A stretch of 64,000 nt of DNA from Cellulophaga sp. BC115SP (GTDB lineage: Bacteria; Bacteroidota; Bacteroidia; Cytophagales; Spirosomataceae): contig NZ_JAAALB010000009.1 in the NCBI RefSeq assembly GCF_009905545.1, positions 124,001 to 188,000 of the forward strand, written 5' to 3'. Below are positions 18,317-27,608 of this stretch, piece by piece (position 1 is the stretch's first letter; every line of letters starts with the position of its first letter). Under the pieces are notes generated by a model that worked only from the letters and a program-made list of their open reading frames with translations, was not told the origin of the DNA and ran no database searches. Position numbers and translations under genes: made by a program.

Positions 18317-21300
18317 ATGTTTAAAAGGCTTATTCTGATAGTATTAGGTTTTGTTTTTTTCAAAACTACGGCACAAAGCTCTTATCAAGTCATTCCTTCA
18401 CAAAATGCCAAACCATGGGTATTTTGGTATTGGATGCAAGGTGGCGTTTCGAAAGCTGGTATAACTGCCGATCTTGAAGCGATGAAGGAGGTTGGTATTG
18501 GCGGAGCCTATCTCATGCCCATCAAAGGTCCTGCGAATCCACCTGTATATACACCTGCGGTACAACAGCTCACGCCTGAATGGTGGGAAATGGTTCGTTT
18601 TTCGATGTCCGAAGCCAAGCGATTAGGCTTGCAAATGGGTATGCACGTTAGCGATGGATTTGCTTTGGCAGGTGGTCCATGGATTCGTCCTGAGCAATCT
18701 ATGCAAAAAGTGGTATCTGCCTCTGTGCATGTATCAGGGGGAAAAACGATTCAACAAAAATTGCCATTACCTCCTACCAAAGAAAACTATTATGAAGATA
18801 TTGCTGTGTTGGCGTATCCACGTTTGGCAGAAGATACACTTTCTACATTATCTGTTAAGCCCTCAATAACAAGTAGTTTGCCTAATATTTCTGGACAGCA
18901 ATTAATTAAAGTTGGCAATAAAGAGAGTTTTAAAACAGATACAAAAGCGTGGTTTCAATATGCCTTTGACAAGCCTTTCACTTGTCGCTCTATCTATATT
19001 CGAACAGGTGGTAATACTTATCAGGCGCATCGTTTGGCTGTTGAGGTAAGCAATGATGGGATTAATTTTAGAAAAGTTACCCAATTAGAGCCCCCTCGAC
19101 ATGGTTGGCAAGATACCGACTCGGATGTAACACATGCGATACCCACTACCACAGCAAAATATTTTCGTTTTGTTTATGATAAAAATGGCTCAGAACCTGG
19201 CGCTGAGGACTTGGATGCTGCCAAATGGAAACCTTCTTTGAAATTATTGGAACTTCAACTTTTTGCAAAACCTCAAATTCATCAATACGAAAGTAAAACA
19301 GGTGAAATTTGGAGAATGAGTAAACAAAGTTCTTCTGAACAGTTGGCAGATAATCTGTGTGTTCCGAGTAATAAGATTATTGATATCAGTCGCTTTGTTG
19401 ACAAGGAAGGGAATCTCACATGGAAGGCACCTAAAGGTCTTTGGGCGATTGTAAGAATTGGACATACTTCTACGGGACATACCAATGCAACTGCTGGGGC
19501 GGGAAAGGGACTTGAATGTGATAAATTTAGTGAAGAAGCCGTAAAAATTCAGTTTGATAACTGGTTTGGAGAAGCTCAAAAGCAAATTGGACCAGTGTTG
19601 AGCAAGGAGGTTTTACGATATTTCCACGTAGATAGTTGGGAATGCGGGAGTCAAAATTGGTCAAAGAATTTTGCTCAAGAATTCTCAAAGCGTCGTGGCT
19701 ATTCTTTAATGCCTTATTTGTTGGTTTATACTGGAACTCCCGTACAAAGTCGTCGTATATCCGAGCAAGTTTTATTTGACATTCGTCAAACGATTGTGGA
19801 TTTGGTTTTGGAAAAATTCTATGGAACCTTACGTAAAATCACTGCCGAAAAAGGCTTGATTTTCACCGCAGAAAGTATTGCACCAACCATGATGAGCGAC
19901 GGACTGGCACATTACAAGTTGGTAGATATTCCGATGGGCGAATTTTGGCTCAATAGCCCTACTCACGATAAGCCCAACGATATGTTGGATGCTATTTCAG
20001 CAGCCCATATTTACGGAAAAAACATCATTCAGGCAGAGGGTTTTACGACAGTTCGTATGGCTTGGAATGAACACCCTGCCATGTTGAAAACGCTACAGGA
20101 TAGAAATTATGCGCTAGGAATCAACAAATTAGTGTATCATGTCTTTTCTCATAATCCATGGATTGACAAACAGCCAGGGATGACTTTAGATGGTGTTGGC
20201 TTGTATTTTCAACGAAATCAAACCTGGTGGAAGCCCGCAAAAGCTTGGGTAGATTATGCCACTCGTTGTCAGGAATTATTGCAACAAGGTAAACCCGTAG
20301 CAGATATAGCCGTATTTACTGGTGATGATTTACCAAGACGCTCAGTATTACCAGATAGATTAGTGGGTACTTTGACTGGCTTATTCGGTTCGGAAAAAGT
20401 CACTCAAGAACAAAAACGTCTTGCCAATGAGGGTCAACCTATGCGTCAGATGCCTGCGGGAGTGGGTAATTCTGCTAACATGGCCGATGCCGATCAGTGG
20501 GTCAATCCATTGCGAGGGTATGCTTACGACTCATTTAGCCCTGATGCTTTAAAAACTGCAAAGGTAGTCGACAGGAAAGTGAGTTTCTCTGATGGGAATA
20601 GCTATGCTTTATTGGTATTGCCAAGAGCGTTAAAATTGAGTCCAAATACGAATGCTACTTCAGAGGCTACTTTACAAAAATTGCTTCAATTGATTCAAGC
20701 AGGCGCAAATGTAGTAATCAGCGAAAGACCAGCAGTGAGTTTGAGTAAAAGTAATTCTCCCAATTTACCTTCATTAATCGAACAGATTTGGGGAGGTAGC
20801 TTTCAAGAAAATGATGGTTTTCAGGTAAAAAAATTAGGAAAAGGGAAAATCATTCTTTCGCCCATAATTCCAGAGGATTTGCAAGGATTAGGTATTAAAC
20901 GAGATGTAGAAGTAGTGGAATCTTCAGGGAAATATGCGACAGATATTGCTTGGATACATCGCAAAGAGGTTGATAAAGAAATCTATTTCATTGCCAATCA
21001 GCACAATAAAGCACGAACGCTGACTTATCACTTGCGTATGGAAATGCCATTTGTTCAAAGCTATAATCCTGTGACAGATACTTGGAATACTTTAGAAGCG
21101 AAAAAGCAAAATGGAATTAGCACCTTGACTTTTACGTTACCTGCCAATGGTTCTATTTTTGTGATTGGTAGCAAAGAATCGTTGACAACAACAAAACCTG
21201 TTGGAGATGTACAAAAAATACAAAGTCTTGAAGGTTCGTGGCAGGTAAATTTTGAAAAAGAAAAAGGAGGCCCGAGTACGACTCAGCTATTTAATACGTT

Positions 21301-21694
21301 GACAGATTGGAGTGTAAATGGCGATTCACTTATTAAATATTACTCAGGGACAGCCACTTATACCAAAAGCTTTGACTGGAATGGAAACAATTCCGCCACC
21401 TATTGGTTAGATTTAGGTGAGGTAGCTAACATTGCTTCTGTAAAACTCAACGGAAAAGATTGTGGAGTCGCTTGGACAGCACCATTTAGAGTTGATATAT
21501 CGAAGGCATTGGTGAAGGGGAAAAATACAGTTGAAATTGAGGTAAGCAATACGTGGCATAACCGACTGATTGGCGATAATCGTTTACCACAAAATCAACG
21601 TGTAACTTTTACCACAGCGCCATTCAGATTAGAGGGTAGACCTTTAGAAAAAGCTGGACTTCTAGGTCCTGTTGTAATTCTTTCAGAGAAATAA
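18317..21694 (+). CDS. GH106 alpha-L-rhamnosidase
   Basis: 1125 aa, signal peptide 1-19. The family opening is plain: AKPWVFWYWMQGGVSKAGITADLEAMKEVGIGGAYLMPI. The catalytic barrel extends through ~residue 700 with RYFHVDSWECGSQNW and FTAESIAPTMMSDG. The C-terminal region ends in a GH2-type jelly-roll (TYTKSFDWNG..., VKLNGKDCGVAWTAPFRVDISKALVKG, VEIEVSNTWHNRLIGDNRLP), as expected for GH106. It removes alpha-linked rhamnose from rhamnogalacturonan-type glycans in the periplasm. It is paired with the upstream GH2 and ends before a strong hairpin. Confidence 0.9.
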   Translation: MFKRLILIVLGFVFFKTTAQSSYQVIPSQNAKPWVFWYWMQGGVSKAGITADLEAMKEVGIGGAYLMPIKGPANPPVYTPAVQQLTPEWWEMVRFSMSEAKRLGLQMGMHVSDGFALAGGPWIRPEQSMQKVVSASVHVSGGKTIQQKLPLPPTKENYYEDIAVLAYPRLAEDTLSTLSVKPSITSSLPNISGQQLIKVGNKESFKTDTKAWFQYAFDKPFTCRSIYIRTGGNTYQAHRLAVEVSNDGINFRKVTQLEPPRHGWQDTDSDVTHAIPTTTAKYFRFVYDKNGSEPGAEDLDAAKWKPSLKLLELQLFAKPQIHQYESKTGEIWRMSKQSSSEQLADNLCVPSNKIIDISRFVDKEGNLTWKAPKGLWAIVRIGHTSTGHTNATAGAGKGLECDKFSEEAVKIQFDNWFGEAQKQIGPVLSKEVLRYFHVDSWECGSQNWSKNFAQEFSKRRGYSLMPYLLVYTGTPVQSRRISEQVLFDIRQTIVDLVLEKFYGTLRKITAEKGLIFTAESIAPTMMSDGLAHYKLVDIPMGEFWLNSPTHDKPNDMLDAISAAHIYGKNIIQAEGFTTVRMAWNEHPAMLKTLQDRNYALGINKLVYHVFSHNPWIDKQPGMTLDGVGLYFQRNQTWWKPAKAWVDYATRCQELLQQGKPVADIAVFTGDDLPRRSVLPDRLVGTLTGLFGSEKVTQEQKRLANEGQPMRQMPAGVGNSANMADADQWVNPLRGYAYDSFSPDALKTAKVVDRKVSFSDGNSYALLVLPRALKLSPNTNATSEATLQKLLQLIQAGANVVISERPAVSLSKSNSPNLPSLIEQIWGGSFQENDGFQVKKLGKGKIILSPIIPEDLQGLGIKRDVEVVESSGKYATDIAWIHRKEVDKEIYFIANQHNKARTLTYHLRMEMPFVQSYNPVTDTWNTLEAKKQNGISTLTFTLPANGSIFVIGSKESLTTTKPVGDVQKIQSLEGSWQVNFEKEKGGPSTTQLFNTLTDWSVNGDSLIKYYSGTATYTKSFDWNGNNSATYWLDLGEVANIASVKLNGKDCGVAWTAPFRVDISKALVKGKNTVEIEVSNTWHNRLIGDNRLPQNQRVTFTTAPFRLEGRPLEKAGLLGPVVILSEK

Positions 21695-21747
21695 AAAGAG
21701 ATTCAAATAGACAAAAAATTCATTAAATTAATTTGGGGATAGTTAGA

Positions 21748-21774
21748 TTTAGGCGTTGCATTGCAACGCCTAAA
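21748..21774 (+). terminator. Palindromic terminator-like hairpin after GH106
   Basis: TTTAGGCGTTGCA and its reverse complement flank a single central base, giving 13-bp arms that end in AAAATTTTG. It lies between two convergent genes (GH106 and the carboxylesterase) and could end transcription from both sides. Confidence 0.65.
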
Positions 21775-21784
21775 ATTTTGCTAT

Positions 21785-22417
21785 CTAGTTGATGGGGAAA
21801 TACTTTTCCAACCATATTTTAGCTAGTTCAACATCATTGTATGTCAAATTATGGCTAGTTGGCAAAGCATGATGTTCCACTTCAAACCCTTGTTCTTTTA
21901 AGATTTCCAAATAAGTTGTGGTATCCTTGGGCGGAACAGTTGGGTCGTTTTTTCCATTCGAGAAAAATACTGGGACTTGCTGTGCTTTTTCGTTTAACTC
22001 TGGTGCTTGAAAAGGCAACATAGGTCTAAACAAGATAGCTCCAGCCAAAAAGTTTGGATATTTTAGGAGTGTTGCTCCTGCAATATTGGCACCATTTGAA
22101 TAGCCTAAAGCGACAATTTTGGCATTTTCTAAATGGTTTTCTTGTAAGACTTTTTCTATAAACACCTTCATTTCATCAGTACGAAAAGCCAAATCTTTTT
22201 CATCAAAAACGCCCATTCTGATTCTTCTGAAAAAACGGGGCATACCACCTTCATTTACATTTCCTCTTAAACTTAATAAATGAAAATCTTTGGTTATATC
22301 CTTTGCCAAAGGTATTAAATCTTGTTCGTCGCCACCCGTTCCGTGCAAGAGGACAAGCACGGGAGCATTAGGTTTTTTTGACAACTCAAGAATATATTTT
22401 AAGGGTTGAAAGTCCAT
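21785..22417 (-). CDS. MhqD-like phospholipase/carboxylesterase-family hydrolase
   Basis: 210 aa, cytoplasmic, alpha/beta hydrolase of the Abhydrolase_2 type. VLLHGTGGDEQDLIPLAKDI opens the fold. GYSNGANIAG gives nucleophile Ser107; KNDPTVPP offers Asp158 and SHNLTY offers His189. The sequence LLSLRGNVNEGGMPRFFRR is characteristic of hydrolases encoded next to MhqO-type dioxygenases, as in the Bacillus mhq genes for quinone and aromatic stress. Here it sits 80 bp downstream of such a gene on the same strand. It may hydrolyse a ring-fission or thiol-adduct product; that role is inferred from the pairing. Confidence 0.82.
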   Translation of the reverse strand: MDFQPLKYILELSKKPNAPVLVLLHGTGGDEQDLIPLAKDITKDFHLLSLRGNVNEGGMPRFFRRIRMGVFDEKDLAFRTDEMKVFIEKVLQENHLENAKIVALGYSNGANIAGATLLKYPNFLAGAILFRPMLPFQAPELNEKAQQVPVFFSNGKNDPTVPPKDTTTYLEILKEQGFEVEHHALPTSHNLTYNDVELAKIWLEKYFPIN

Positions 22418-22445
22418 GATAAATCGTGTTTAAATGTTAGAATAA

Positions 22446-22489
22446 ACTATGGGCTCTTCTGCGAAACCCTTTGCTCAAAAGCCCATAGT
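22446..22489. repeat. Hairpin between the MhqO- and MhqD-like genes
   Basis: ACTATGGGCT near 22446-22455 pairs with AGCCCATAGT near 22480-22489 around a ~24-base loop. It lies in the intercistronic gap and may modulate the ratio of the two products. Confidence 0.5.
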
Positions 22490-22497
22490 CCAAATCC

Positions 22498-23433
22498 TTA
22501 CGCTAATACTGGCAAGGCTTTTTCGATACGTTCACGTTGAGCTTCATATCTTGAAGGCAACATCAAATGCTGTCCTAATTCTGATTCATCCTCATCGATG
22601 TCAAAACCTGGGTTATCAGTTGCTATTTCGAATAAAACACCTCCTGGTTCTCTGAAATACAAAGAGTGGAAATATTGGCGATCTATTTGCTCGGTGATAT
22701 TCAAGCTTAAGGCTACGATTTTTTCACGCATTTTCATTAAATCAGTATCGTTACTTACTCTGAAAGCTACGTGGTGAATGATACCGCCAGCCACTATACC
22801 TCTCGATTCGTTTGGTAATTCAACTAAGTCAACTTTAGAAGTCAAGCCATCTTTTGTCATGGTGTAACGAGTACGATTACCTTCTTTTTTCTCCAATTCA
22901 TAACCAAAAACATCTGTCAAAATAGAAGCGGTTGGGGCTATGTTGTTGAGTGTAAGCGTCACAGCATAAATGCTATTAAGCGCATATTCAGGTTTTACAC
23001 CATACACTTCTGGCAAAGTATCCTGAGGAGTATCTGTTTCAATCAATTCTATTTTCAAACCATCTGGGTCAAGAAAAGCGATATATCTTTCACCAAATTT
23101 CAAAGTAGGTTTGCTGTAAAAGACATTGTTGTCGTCCAATCTTTTTACCCAAAAATCTAAGCTTCCTTTTGGTACAGAATAGCTTACTTCTGTCGCCATA
23201 CCTGCTCCTTTAAGACCTCTTTTTACTCGATCTCCCCAAGGGAAGAATGTCAATACTGAGCCTAAATCTGCATTTGCATTGGCAAAGTAAAAATGATAAG
23301 TATGAGGGTCATCGAAGTTGACAGTCTTTTTGATAAGACGTAATCCTAATACTTCTGTATAAAAATGAAGATTGCGTTTTGCATCACCCGCGATAGCTGT
23401 TACATGGTGCATGCCTTTGATGTATGATTCCAT
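22498..23433 (-). CDS. MhqO-like ring-cleaving dioxygenase (glyoxalase/VOC fold)
   Basis: 311 aa with two vicinal-oxygen-chelate repeats. The first opens with GMHHVTAIAGDAKRNLHFYTEVLGLRLIKKTVNFDD, the second near residue 150 with LNSIYAVTLTLNNIAPTASILTDVFGYEL. Metal-ligand candidates are the early His pair, the IIHHVAFRV His, and the late Glu in GVLFEIATDNPGF. The ending (DEDESELGQHLMLPSRYEAQR) is typical of the MhqO family, linked in Firmicutes to hydroquinone and catechol resistance. It is followed by the MhqD-like hydrolase, with which it likely forms an operon. An exact TAnnTTTG box lies at 23474-23481 on this strand. Confidence 0.85.
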   Translation of the reverse strand: MESYIKGMHHVTAIAGDAKRNLHFYTEVLGLRLIKKTVNFDDPHTYHFYFANANADLGSVLTFFPWGDRVKRGLKGAGMATEVSYSVPKGSLDFWVKRLDDNNVFYSKPTLKFGERYIAFLDPDGLKIELIETDTPQDTLPEVYGVKPEYALNSIYAVTLTLNNIAPTASILTDVFGYELEKKEGNRTRYTMTKDGLTSKVDLVELPNESRGIVAGGIIHHVAFRVSNDTDLMKMREKIVALSLNITEQIDRQYFHSLYFREPGGVLFEIATDNPGFDIDEDESELGQHLMLPSRYEAQRERIEKALPVLA

Positions 23434-23473
23434 AATGAATAAGTCGTTTAGTAATTGTTGTTGTTTGATGAGT

Positions 23474-23481
23474 CAAAATTA
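23474..23481 (-). promoter_or_regulatory. Candidate -7 box (TAATTTTG) for the mhqO-like operon
   Basis: Exact TAnnTTTG match on the minus strand, 40 bases before the ATG, implying a leader of about 35 nt. No clear -33 TTG at normal spacing. Confidence 0.45.
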
Positions 23482-23591
23482 CTAGCTTATTCAGGGCTGT
23501 GCATTGATGTATGATAAGTAATGATAGGAGAGGGGTCAGGGTTGAGGGATTAGTGAAAGTTTAAGTATAAAATATAGTTATGAGTTAAGAC

Positions 23592-23697
23592 TGTACGAAG
23601 AAGGCTTTCTATTTTGTTCAAAAGTATTCTTACTGATTAGTATTTTTTGATGTAGTGGCAACCGCAAGGGTTGCCACTACATCAATTTTATTTTTAA
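23592..23697. mobile_element. Degenerate copy of MITE-like element family B with perfect hairpin
   Basis: Begins with TGTACGAAG and runs parallel to the element at 57744: both have CTATTTTGTT, then ...ATTAG..ATTTTT.AATGTAG or GATGTAG, then the hairpin, then CA.CAATT.TATTTT. The right terminal repeat is missing here. The hairpin at 23647-23685 has a perfect 17-bp stem (GTAGTGGCAACC core, GCAAG loop) and lies just downstream of the Crp-like gene, where it could serve as its terminator. Confidence 0.55.
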
Positions 23698-23717
23698 ATC
23701 TTCAAATCACCAAATTT

Positions 23718-24302
23718 TCAAATTCCCTTAGTTGCCAATACTTTTCGGACACGGCTGAGGGACTCGGGCGTGATGCCAAGATAAGATGCTATCATCGTTT
23801 GTGGAATACGGTGAACGAGATTAGGATACATTTTGATAAAATCCAAATAGCGAGTTTCGGCTTGTGCTGCTAGTAGTAGATTGATGCGCTTTTGCATAAA
23901 TCTGATGGAATTATGTAAAATCTTAGTTTGCCAAGGAGCAAACTCTGGAATCAAAATGGCAGCTTTATCATAGAATTTTCGAGAAATCTGTACCAAGTCT
24001 GTGTCTTCTAAGGTTTCTACATAGAATAGGGAAGGTTCACAAAAGTAAAAGCTATTTTTATCGTTGACCCACCAATGTTCTGGCGCAAAAAATATCGCGT
24101 GCTCTTTGCCCTGATGGTCGATGGTATAAGCACGAATCAAGCCATTACAGACAAAAAAAGTAGAATCATCAATGGTATCTTGCTCTATGAGAATCGTATT
24201 TTTCTTAACGTGTTTGATAGTCAATTCTGAAGAAAGCTGGTCGAATTGTTCATCGGTAGTGGGAATATACTTTTGTAAGTATTCTTTAAATATATCTTTC
24301 AT
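23718..24302 (-). CDS. Crp/Fnr-family regulator (cyclic-nucleotide-binding-type sensor)
   Basis: 194 aa. Residues ~25-120 form the cNMP-binding-like beta-roll (VKKNTILIEQDTIDDSTFFVCNGLIRAYTIDHQGKEHAIFFAPEHWW). A helical dimer interface follows, then a C-terminal winged helix ending in TMIASYLGITPESLSRVRKVLATKG, the usual Crp recognition helix pattern. It belongs to the short Bacteroidota type that often controls neighbouring stress genes. It is encoded just upstream of the MhqO/MhqD-like pair, on the same strand but separated by a hairpin, so it has its own promoter (box at 24350-24357). Control of the pair is a reasonable guess. Confidence 0.85.
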   Translation of the reverse strand: MKDIFKEYLQKYIPTTDEQFDQLSSELTIKHVKKNTILIEQDTIDDSTFFVCNGLIRAYTIDHQGKEHAIFFAPEHWWVNDKNSFYFCEPSLFYVETLEDTDLVQISRKFYDKAAILIPEFAPWQTKILHNSIRFMQKRINLLLAAQAETRYLDFIKMYPNLVHRIPQTMIASYLGITPESLSRVRKVLATKGI

Positions 24303-24349
24303 AAAAGTTTTGGATCAATATGGCTTGAAGAGATAAGTTAAGTAATACA

Positions 24350-24357
24350 CAAAAATA
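24350..24357 (-). promoter_or_regulatory. Candidate -7 box (TATTTTTG) for the Crp-like gene
   Basis: Exact TAnnTTTG match on the minus strand, 48 bases upstream of the ATG, between the esterase-operon terminator and the gene. Confidence 0.45.
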
Positions 24358-24377
24358 CATCTTAATGACTTTTGAAA

Positions 24378-24402
24378 TAAAAAAAGGCGGATAAATCCGC
24401 CT
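24378..24402 (-). terminator. Rho-independent terminator of the CE8-GH43-GH105-esterase run
   Basis: Read on the minus strand: AGGCGGAT, a two-base loop, ATCCGCCT, then a run of T residues. It lies 43 bases after the esterase stop codon and is a textbook intrinsic terminator for the leftward operon. Confidence 0.8.
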
Positions 24403-24444
24403 AAAAACGCATAAAAGAATTTTGTAGCTTACTTAAATTAAGAA

Positions 24445-25365
24445 TTATCGAACTAGAATTCCTATTTCAGAAAGCCATTTCTCACAAATCTCTGTCCATA
24501 TTTCTGCCGAACCAGGGTTATTTCTTAGTGCAATAGCGTGCGCGCCTTGTGGAAAAATATGTAACGCGCTACTTACTTTGTTTTCTAAAAGAGACTGATA
24601 CAGCATCAAGCTATTATGTGCATCAACGGCGTTGTCATTAAAAGCACAAACAATGAAAGCCGGACAAGCTTTTGGCGTTACCTGATGCTGAATTGAGTAT
24701 TGTTTTACTAATTCCTGAGAGGGATTTTCGCCTAAAAGGTTTTTTCTACTGCCTTTATGAGCATATTTGTCCAAATCCACGACGGGTGAAACCAAAATCA
24801 TAAAGTCGGGATGTGCTGAAAATTTGTCGAGCGAATCGCCAACCGAAGCAATATCTTTTGTAGTTACTCCTGCCAAACTAGCCAAATGTCCGCCTGCCGA
24901 AGAGCCCTGAATACCTACTTTATCGGGTTTGATTCCCCATTTGCTAGCGTTTCTACGAATATATTTGAGGGCTCGCTGGGCATCTTGCAAAGGACCAATC
25001 TCTCGGTTGATTAAATCAGGACTATTAGGTAAGCGGTAATTGAGCACAAAAGCCGAAACTCCCATGGTATTAAACCATTTCGCCAACTGAAACCCTGAGA
25101 TAACATAAGCCAAACGCTCATATCCACCGCCGGGACAAATCACGACAGCGGCGCCTTTATTTTCTTGATTTGATGGAAAAAAGGCATACATCCCTGGAGT
25201 ACCAACACGATATACCCGTTCATTAGCGATGCTGTCTTTGATACTTAAGCCTTTGGAATTGGGCATTTTACCTTTTTCCCATAAAGGAATAAACTCTTGA
25301 GCTAATAACGTTTGGCTCGATGCCCAACAGAGAAATGAACATAGTAACGCTTTTAAGATTTTCAT
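24445..25365 (-). CDS. Secreted acetyl-esterase-like alpha/beta hydrolase
   Basis: 306 aa, signal peptide 1-22. The fold is BD-FAE/Abhydrolase_3-like: GAAVVICPGGGYERLAYVISGFQLAKWFNTMG forms the oxyanion-hole region and GIQGSSAGGHLASLAG the nucleophile elbow (Ser156). Catalytic Asp and His are probably in ICAFNDNAVD and FPQGAHAI. Such enzymes in pectin or xylan loci remove acetyl groups. It is the last gene of the leftward run, 20 bp after a second esterase and ahead of a strong terminator. The two esterases are clearly different sequences, not a recent duplication. Confidence 0.83.
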   Translation of the reverse strand: MKILKALLCSFLCWASSQTLLAQEFIPLWEKGKMPNSKGLSIKDSIANERVYRVGTPGMYAFFPSNQENKGAAVVICPGGGYERLAYVISGFQLAKWFNTMGVSAFVLNYRLPNSPDLINREIGPLQDAQRALKYIRRNASKWGIKPDKVGIQGSSAGGHLASLAGVTTKDIASVGDSLDKFSAHPDFMILVSPVVDLDKYAHKGSRKNLLGENPSQELVKQYSIQHQVTPKACPAFIVCAFNDNAVDAHNSLMLYQSLLENKVSSALHIFPQGAHAIALRNNPGSAEIWTEICEKWLSEIGILVR

Positions 25366-25385
25366 CAGAACAAAAATTAGAAATG

Positions 25386-26363
25386 TTAAAGTACTTTTTT
25401 CAAGAAATCAGCCATATATTGAGCTGACTCGTCGGCCCAAGGATGAAATAGCCAAAATGGATGTACCTTCACATTGAACTGATGAACTTCTTGGTAAATA
25501 CCCCACTCCTTATATTGACCAATTAGTTCATCTTGTCCTGCATGAAAACGAGAATAGCCACTATTCAAGAACAGCATCGGAACAGACTTTTCGGTAATCC
25601 AGTATGCAGGTGATGCCTCTTTCCAAACTAAAGGTTTTTCTGAAAATACACCGCCCAGCCAAGCTGCGTCTGGAGAATCACTTTTGCGCTCAAGATTGAG
25701 GGACGATGGCGCCAAAAAATTAATTACACCATCAATATCTACGATTGCCTGAAGCTTGGTGGATATGCCCAAATGATTTCCCATTGTACCTTCAAATTGA
25801 GGTACACCACCTGTTAATCCTACCAATGATGCCAAATGTCCACCAGCCGAACAACCTGAAATCGCCATCTTGGTAGTGTCGATATCAAATTCTTGCGCAT
25901 GAGCTTTTACCCAACGAATAGCGGCTTTGATATTGTGGACAGCCGCAGGGTAAGGTGCTTCGAGCGATAATTGGTATTCAACAGGAATGGTCACAAATCC
26001 TTTATTGGCAATTAATTGTGCCAAAGGAACTTGCATGGATTTTTCTCCAGAACGCCATCCCCCACCATGAATCATCAATAGCGCAGGGTATTTTCCTTTC
26101 TTTTTGGGTCTAAAAATATCCAGATGTAAATCTCTTGGACCAAAAGGAGTTTGTGGTAAATGTGCATAAATCAAGTCCCTTGCCTCAGTCACATTTGCTG
26201 GTGTCTGATCGGGTACTGGAATTGCATAGGGGTAATCTCTCTTGATTTGGCTATGCACTTTCCTGATATTATAAGTAGTATCTCTTGGAATTGGCTTGTA
26301 TTGTGCTATTGATATTTTACCAGAAAATGACAATAGAAATATGAGTAATAATTTGATTTTCAT
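25386..26363 (-). CDS. Secreted alpha/beta hydrolase, putative carbohydrate esterase
   Basis: 325 aa from the chosen ATG at 26363, which opens the signal peptide MKIKLLLIFLLSFSGKISIAQ; an ATG seven codons upstream is in frame but gives a poorer leader. LDIFRPKKKGKYPALLMIHGGGWRSGEK is the HGGGW oxyanion motif. AISGCSAGGHLASLVG gives nucleophile Ser172. The protein matches the BD-FAE/Abhydrolase_3 esterases of Bacteroidota pectin and xylan loci. It lies 27 bp after GH105 and 20 bp before another esterase, so the three are probably one transcript. Substrate: acetyl or other ester on pectic glycan, by context. Confidence 0.82.
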   Translation of the reverse strand: MKIKLLLIFLLSFSGKISIAQYKPIPRDTTYNIRKVHSQIKRDYPYAIPVPDQTPANVTEARDLIYAHLPQTPFGPRDLHLDIFRPKKKGKYPALLMIHGGGWRSGEKSMQVPLAQLIANKGFVTIPVEYQLSLEAPYPAAVHNIKAAIRWVKAHAQEFDIDTTKMAISGCSAGGHLASLVGLTGGVPQFEGTMGNHLGISTKLQAIVDIDGVINFLAPSSLNLERKSDSPDAAWLGGVFSEKPLVWKEASPAYWITEKSVPMLFLNSGYSRFHAGQDELIGQYKEWGIYQEVHQFNVKVHPFWLFHPWADESAQYMADFLKKVL

Positions 26364-26390
26364 TTCATTATGTTTTATAGTCAATTCGTA

Positions 26391-27584
26391 CTAACTTCTT
26401 TTCTCAAACTCAATAGCTAATAGAATAAATGGACCAACGGCTTTAGGATCGTTGTCTCTTTTGGCTTCTTTACAATAATATTCATAAGTTCCATCGCGAT
26501 AGGGATTGCCTCCCAAACCTGCTCCTGCGCAAGTCTCGGCAATGGTAATTCCTCCATCGGGTTGTTCTTTAATAAAATGTTTCAGAATACCTTGGTAGCC
26601 TTTTTGAGCTATGGATAAATACTTTTTGTCAATCACTCCCAAACGTATTCCTTTCATGAGAGTATAGACAAACATCGTCGAAGCCGATGCTTCTACGTAA
26701 TTACCCTCCTTTGCTCCTACGTCCATCACCTGATACCAAAGTCCCGTTGAAGTGTCTTGATATTTTTGTAAAGTCTTAGCTACTTGATGAGTTATGGCTA
26801 AAATAGCTTTATACTGAGGGTGGTTTTTGGGGAAAAATTCTAATGTATCTACCAAGGTCATGGCATACCATCCCATACCACGCCCCCATGTATGAGCAGA
26901 TTTGCCTGTTTCTTTATCAGCCCATTTTTCTTGTTTACTTTCATCCCAACCATGGCTATACAAACCTGTGACTTGATTCTTATTGTGTCGATCAATCAGT
27001 AGAATTTGCTTGGCAACATCATCAAAAAGCGTAGGTTCTTGAAAAACTTTGGCATATTGAGCCAGAAAAGGTGTTGCCATATAAAGTCCATCAAGCCACA
27101 TTTGATGTTGATAGTGTTTTTTGTGCCAAAAACCTCCTTCAGTGGTTCGAGGATGCGAACGCATTTGATCTCGTAAAGTGTCTAATGCTTTTTTATACTT
27201 CGCTTCCTTTGTCTTTTCATAAATGGCAAATAGGATTTTTCCTGAGTTTACAGCATCAATATTATACTTTTCTTTATCATAAGTGGTAATTGTGCCATCT
27301 GCCAAAATCAAATCATCAGCATATTTTTTGACATATTCATAGTATTTGATGTCGCCATTGTATTCCCAAAGTTTTTGTAGTGAAAGACAAACTAATCCTT
27401 GACAATAGCCCCAAAAAGGCTTTTTGGCAAAGTCTAACATCCAAGCCTCAGGATTCCGTTTTATATCTGAATCGGCCATACGAACCGACCAAGCTGTTTT
27501 TGATTTATCTCGTGCCATGGCTGGGTACAATACCGATGTACCAGAATACGCCAAGGCCATCTGTAAAAGTGTTCTTCGTTGCAT
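26391..27584 (-). CDS. GH105 unsaturated rhamnogalacturonyl/glucuronyl hydrolase
   Basis: 397 aa. The alpha6/alpha6 barrel of GH105 is recognised by KPFWGYCQGLVCLSLQKLWEY, NIDAVNSGKILFAIYEKT, HQMWLDGLYMATPFLAQYA (Asp165, matching the YteR catalytic Asp), HTWGRGMGWYAMTLVDTL and NYVEASASTMFVYTLMKG. The first 25 residues (MQRRTLLQMALAYSG...YPAMA) look like an export signal with a twin-arginine start. GH105 removes the 4,5-unsaturated uronic acid left by pectate or rhamnogalacturonan lyases, so it complements the PL1-like lyase at 13.5-15.1 kb. It is 75 bp downstream of GH43 with an intercistronic hairpin. Confidence 0.9.
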   Translation of the reverse strand: MQRRTLLQMALAYSGTSVLYPAMARDKSKTAWSVRMADSDIKRNPEAWMLDFAKKPFWGYCQGLVCLSLQKLWEYNGDIKYYEYVKKYADDLILADGTITTYDKEKYNIDAVNSGKILFAIYEKTKEAKYKKALDTLRDQMRSHPRTTEGGFWHKKHYQHQMWLDGLYMATPFLAQYAKVFQEPTLFDDVAKQILLIDRHNKNQVTGLYSHGWDESKQEKWADKETGKSAHTWGRGMGWYAMTLVDTLEFFPKNHPQYKAILAITHQVAKTLQKYQDTSTGLWYQVMDVGAKEGNYVEASASTMFVYTLMKGIRLGVIDKKYLSIAQKGYQGILKHFIKEQPDGGITIAETCAGAGLGGNPYRDGTYEYYCKEAKRDNDPKAVGPFILLAIEFEKRS

Positions 27585-27608
27585 AGGAAATATAGGGTTG
27601 AGGCAAGG

